Origin: an uncultured Verrucomicrobiota bacterium
GTDB lineage: Bacteria > Verrucomicrobiota > Verrucomicrobiia > Verrucomicrobiales > DEV007
NCBI GenBank assembly: GCA_902589825.1
Contig: CACIUL010000006.1
Location: 1 to 64,000, forward strand
Length of the DNA: 64,000 nt
Direction of reading: 5' to 3'
Of this stretch, positions 60,221 through 64,000 are shown piece after piece. A program made the position numbers and the translations under genes. The notes under the pieces were generated by a model. That model made no database searches. It was not told the origin of the DNA and saw only the letters and a list, made by a program, of their open reading frames with translations. The number at the start of each line of letters is the position of its first letter. Position 1 is the stretch's first letter.

Positions 60221-61327
60221 ATGGAAAAGCACCTCGGCCAGCTAATCCTCACGGGCATACCGGGAACATCACTGGACCCGGAAACAGCGAAGTTAATAAA
60301 GGCGATCAATCCTGGCGGCTACATCCTCTTTGGAAGAAACATTCAGTCTGCAACTCAACTGCGCCAACTCATCGATGATCTCAGGGCAGCAAGCAATACT
60401 GAGCCGATCATCACGATTGACCAGGAAGGCGGTCGCGTTTCCCGCCTTCGCCTAATCGGAAACGAACCGCCAAGCGCCCAGCAACTTCGCGACAAGGGAT
60501 CTGTTGAATTAATAAGCAGGCACGGAGAGCTGACAGGAAAACTTCTCCGCCTTTTTGGCTTCAACCTGGACCTGTGCCCCGTCCTTGATTTTTCTCCTGA
60601 TGACAATGCTGACAACTCCCTGAAGGGACGCTGTTACGGTTCAACGGTTGCCAAAGTCATCGAGAATGCTTCTGCATTCAACGCCACCTTGCGAAAGGAG
60701 GGCATTCTTTCCTGCGGCAAACATTTTCCAGGGTATACATATGCACTGTGTGACGCACATGAGGAACTTCCCATTGTTGATCGAACCCGGTCTGAATGGT
60801 TGGAGAATGAAGCAGTTCCCTTCCAGTCCCTGCTCCCGGAACTGGACAGCATCATGGTATGCCATACCCACTATCCGTTCATGGATCCTGATCGCCCGCG
60901 ATGGCCCGCGTCACTCTCATCCAATGCAATAACCGAGGTATTGCGCAAAGAACTTGGGTTTAAAAATGGCCTTGTTATTACTGACGACCTTGATATGGGA
61001 GCGATCCTCAAAGAAGTTTCATTTGAAGAAACAATCAGTAATGCAATGCATGCAGGAAATGACATGGTGATGATCTGCCACCGCATGGAAATGGTCCAGC
61101 AGGCCTACAATACCCTTGAAACACTGACACGCTCGGCGGTAACGCCTGCCCTTGAAAGGATAGCAACCGCAAAGAAAAGGCTTTGCAAGCCCTCACCATT
61201 CAGCATAGAGGAATTTAACGCCCTTGACTCTATGGTCTGGGACCTTCGGGTGGACACCCTCGGGGAAGAGGAGGCATCCAAGCGCAGCCCGGAAGACGGT
61301 AAACGCAGCCCGGTTGAAACATACTGA
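60221..61327 (+). CDS. nagZ: Glycoside hydrolase family 3 / beta-N-acetylhexosaminidase
   Basis: GGYILFGRNIQSATQL; TIDQEGGRVSRLR; GKHFPGYTYALCDAHEELP; LVITDDLDMGAI. Confidence 0.85.
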   Translation: MEKHLGQLILTGIPGTSLDPETAKLIKAINPGGYILFGRNIQSATQLRQLIDDLRAASNTEPIITIDQEGGRVSRLRLIGNEPPSAQQLRDKGSVELISRHGELTGKLLRLFGFNLDLCPVLDFSPDDNADNSLKGRCYGSTVAKVIENASAFNATLRKEGILSCGKHFPGYTYALCDAHEELPIVDRTRSEWLENEAVPFQSLLPELDSIMVCHTHYPFMDPDRPRWPASLSSNAITEVLRKELGFKNGLVITDDLDMGAILKEVSFEETISNAMHAGNDMVMICHRMEMVQQAYNTLETLTRSAVTPALERIATAKKRLCKPSPFSIEEFNALDSMVWDLRVDTLGEEEASKRSPEDGKRSPVETY

Positions 61328-61369
61328 ACACTGCTATATGTGTAATCATCTCACCCCTCATTAGAAACG

Positions 61370-62068
61370 ATGCTCCCTGAACTCGAACAACTCCTTGTCA
61401 TCCAGGACAGGGATCAGAAAATCCTGACACTCAAGTCTGACCTTGAGAGACTTCCTCGCGAAGAGGAGAACGCCAAGCTGCGACTTGTCGGAGATCGCAC
61501 GTCAAAAGAAAAGATCGAGCAGGAAATCAAGGAAAACGAAGTTGCCATCAAATCACTGGAACTGGACATTGCAACACGCAGTGACACCATTTCAAAACTC
61601 AAGGTCCAACAGTTTGAGACCCGAAAGAATGACGAATACCAGGCAATCAACCACGAGATTGAACGTTACCAGAAAGACATCTCAAGCCTCGAGGACTCAG
61701 AGATAGAACTCATGGAAAAAGGAGAGAACCTGTCATCTGATCTTAAGAAAGCCGAGGACACCCTGCAAAGCACACAGGACATTGTTGACAAGGAAATTAA
61801 AATCATCCACGAACGACGGACTCATTGCCAGGGCCAACTGGATGAAACAACAAAGGAAAGACAATCGATTTCCACATCAATTCATCCTGACCTGCTCAAT
61901 GAGTTTGAGCGGATATTCTCCAGCAAAAAGGGTGACGCCATCACTGAGCTCGACAAGGGTATATGCACCGGGTGCCACATGAAGGTAACCCCTGCGACGG
62001 CAGCAGCCGTCAGGGCATCAAAGAACATCGCGCATTGCGACCAGTGCGGAAGAATGCTTTACAGTTGA
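61370..62068 (+). CDS. C4-type zinc ribbon coiled-coil protein (DUF164 family)
   Basis: Coiled coil then CTGCHMKVTPATAAAVRASKNIAHCDQCGRMLY. Confidence 0.88.
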   Translation: MLPELEQLLVIQDRDQKILTLKSDLERLPREEENAKLRLVGDRTSKEKIEQEIKENEVAIKSLELDIATRSDTISKLKVQQFETRKNDEYQAINHEIERYQKDISSLEDSEIELMEKGENLSSDLKKAEDTLQSTQDIVDKEIKIIHERRTHCQGQLDETTKERQSISTSIHPDLLNEFERIFSSKKGDAITELDKGICTGCHMKVTPATAAAVRASKNIAHCDQCGRMLYS

Positions 62069-62126
62069 TTGCAGCTGGAAAATGATCGCCAAAAATGGCG
62101 ACATGAAAAGGGATTCCGCGGGGAAA

Positions 62127-63296
62127 TTAAGCGGGGCCTTTCCTTGCAAAATCCCTGCCCTTCAACTCCTCTATCGCTGCACTCACCTCCGCCTCATCCA
62201 TATCATTCACCTCAACCTTGCGTCCAATTTCGGGAACCAGGGTTATCGTCAATTGTCCACCAAGGTGCTCGCGAAATTCCTCAAGCCCTTTCAAAACATT
62301 CAGACTATCCTTACCTCCTGAACACAGGCTGTCATCAAACACATTGAATCCCACCTGCTCTATCAGGCAGAGAATCCGTTCGCAGTCATCCCCGGAAATC
62401 AATCCAATCCTTTTTGAATAAACCAGGTCAACAGCCATTCCGACTGCAACAGCCTCCCCGTGCCCCAAAGAAAACCCGGTTATTTGTTCAAGCTTATGTG
62501 CTGCCCAGTGACCGAAATCCAGCGGCCTTGCCGAGCCCAGCTCATATGGATCACCGGATGTCGATATATGATCCACATGCAATCCAGCACTTTTCCGGAT
62601 AACCATCTCAAGGGCATCACTTTCAAGGTTGCGCAATTGCATCGCATTACGCTCAATCTCCTCAAAGAACAGACGATCCCTAATCAAAGCAACCTTGATG
62701 GCCTCTATGATTCCAGCCCTGCGTGCAGGAGCTGAAAGGGAATCAAGGAAGAGCAAATCATTAACAACCGCAAACGGGACCGCAAAACTGCCCACCCAGT
62801 TCTTCTTGCCAAAAAAATTCACCCCATTCTTTACTCCAACACCTCCATCACCCTGACTAAGACTGGTTGTAGGCATCCTCACCAAGCGCACACCCCGGTG
62901 CGCAGTCGATGCCGCGAACCCGACAAGGTCAAGGAAGGCACCGCCCCCTATGGCAAGAACAAAGGAATGCCGGTCAATTTTGCAACGGTTGATCTCAGCC
63001 CATATTTCCGGAACCAGCGACCAGTCATTCTTGCAAGGCTCCCCGCCCGGTAGCACAACTGGAGAAGCTGCCAACTCCAACTCGCCATCTTTAGCACTGA
63101 ACCACCTGGTAATGTCCCGCAAAAGATTCTGGTTGCCGCCGACCACTCCACCATCAACAAAAACAATGACACGATGCGTCATCGAGTCTCCAGCCCTGGC
63201 CAATATATCGCTCAATGCCGCATTCCCAGTGGAGAATGCACCACGTGTAAACACGACACGATGCGCGAATTCTAGGTGAATAGGGCGTTCTATCAT
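62127..63296 (-). CDS. eboD: EboD-like sugar phosphate cyclase (3-dehydroquinate-synthase superfamily)
   Basis: GGEPCKND; FVLAIGGGAFLDLVGFAASTAHRGVRLVRMPTTSLSQGDGGVGVKNGVNFFGKKNWVGSFAVPFAVVND; HIATSGDP-like HISTSGDPYELGSARPLDFGHWAAHKLEQ; GHGEAVAVGMAVD. Confidence 0.85.
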   Translation of the reverse strand: MIERPIHLEFAHRVVFTRGAFSTGNAALSDILARAGDSMTHRVIVFVDGGVVGGNQNLLRDITRWFSAKDGELELAASPVVLPGGEPCKNDWSLVPEIWAEINRCKIDRHSFVLAIGGGAFLDLVGFAASTAHRGVRLVRMPTTSLSQGDGGVGVKNGVNFFGKKNWVGSFAVPFAVVNDLLFLDSLSAPARRAGIIEAIKVALIRDRLFFEEIERNAMQLRNLESDALEMVIRKSAGLHVDHISTSGDPYELGSARPLDFGHWAAHKLEQITGFSLGHGEAVAVGMAVDLVYSKRIGLISGDDCERILCLIEQVGFNVFDDSLCSGGKDSLNVLKGLEEFREHLGGQLTITLVPEIGRKVEVNDMDEAEVSAAIEELKGRDFARKGPA

Positions 63297-63398
63297 AAAA
63301 TGCGGGACTTGGTTAAAAATGTCCGCACCCCGGACAATATAACGTGTGAACTATCAAACGTTAAGCTCTGAATAGAAAAAAACACCCGGAAGTTACCA

Positions 63399-64000
63399 TC
63401 AAGTTGCCGATATACGCTTTTGCAGCAGTAAAACAGGCGGCAACATCACTATCATGGTTGCACCAAGCCAGGGAAAGGCTGCAGAAACAGCCACAGCATC
63501 AATTAAAAGCATCCCACCTATCAGGAGGGCAACCGCCTTGGAGACTCGCCCTTCCTCATCCCCTTTCATGAGCAGGATACAATATGCCGTCCAGCCCGCC
63601 CAGGTTATGAGCGCAATCAAGAGCATCATATGGGATTCCGCTCGAAGGAAATAGGCCCACGCCGCAGCAATAAGAGGCACAGTAAGCATACTCATACCAA
63701 AATGGCCGGTCCCCTTATCCTTGACCTCTCCGCGTGCAGCAAGGGTAATCCCCACTGTATAGATTCCCAGTGCTATTGCCCACATGAATACCAATTCCGT
63801 AAACCATCCGCCATGCTCAGGGGCAGAGGCAGCAACCAGGTAAAGCAGAAGCCTGCAGGCGCCCATCAGGAAAACACTGCCGGTCCAACGCTTGTGCAGG
63901 ACATTATAGCCGACAATCATGAATCCCAGCAAAAGCGTGCACCCTGGAGACGCCCCGGCGAGGATCATGAGTATGAAACCTCCCCCAAGGAAAGCAATAG
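63399..64000 (-). CDS. eboC: EboC-like UbiA prenyltransferase-family membrane protein, C-terminal fragment (open at right edge)
   Basis: Frame stays open to the edge (IAFLGGGFILMILAGASPG...); YNVLHKRWTGSVFLMGACRLLLYLVAASA is UbiA/EboC-like; next to EboD-like gene. Confidence 0.7.
   Translation of the reverse strand, partial: IAFLGGGFILMILAGASPGCTLLLGFMIVGYNVLHKRWTGSVFLMGACRLLLYLVAASAPEHGGWFTELVFMWAIALGIYTVGITLAARGEVKDKGTGHFGMSMLTVPLIAAAWAYFLRAESHMMLLIALITWAGWTAYCILLMKGDEEGRVSKAVALLIGGMLLIDAVAVSAAFPWLGATMIVMLPPVLLLQKRISAT

Overview
64 kb chromosomal window that reads as Verrucomicrobiota/PVC-type (inference from PSCyt/DUF1549-DUF1553, DUF1501, PVC-type haem dehydrogenase and PQQ-propeller families). 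No integrase, transposase, CRISPR array or prophage was recognised. The housekeeping backbone includes rplI, dnaB, dnaG-rpoD, pdxJ, purH, rplM-rpsI, thiG, rodA, rsmA, pgsA, der, cinA, rsfS, nagZ and one tRNA-Phe. Accessory material includes: (i) GntR / PSCyt-DUF1553 / DUF1501 / esterase cluster with a divergent truncated MDR dehydrogenase and a structured intergenic region; (ii) a minus-strand, probably co-transcribed set: PQQ-like propellers, DUF3311-like subunit + SSS symporter, a shortened adenylate-forming enzyme, a LuxC/ALDH-like reductase and Fe-ADH; (iii) an isochorismatase-ThuA / PVC haem-dehydrogenase locus split by a +1 G in a G8 tract; (iv) an RsmA-Nudix fusion; (v) RpoD with AT-hook-like motifs; (vi) the end of an apparent ebo-type cluster (EboC-like UbiA fragment + EboD-like sugar phosphate cyclase) at the right edge. 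All family calls are by eye from the translations; no database search was run.
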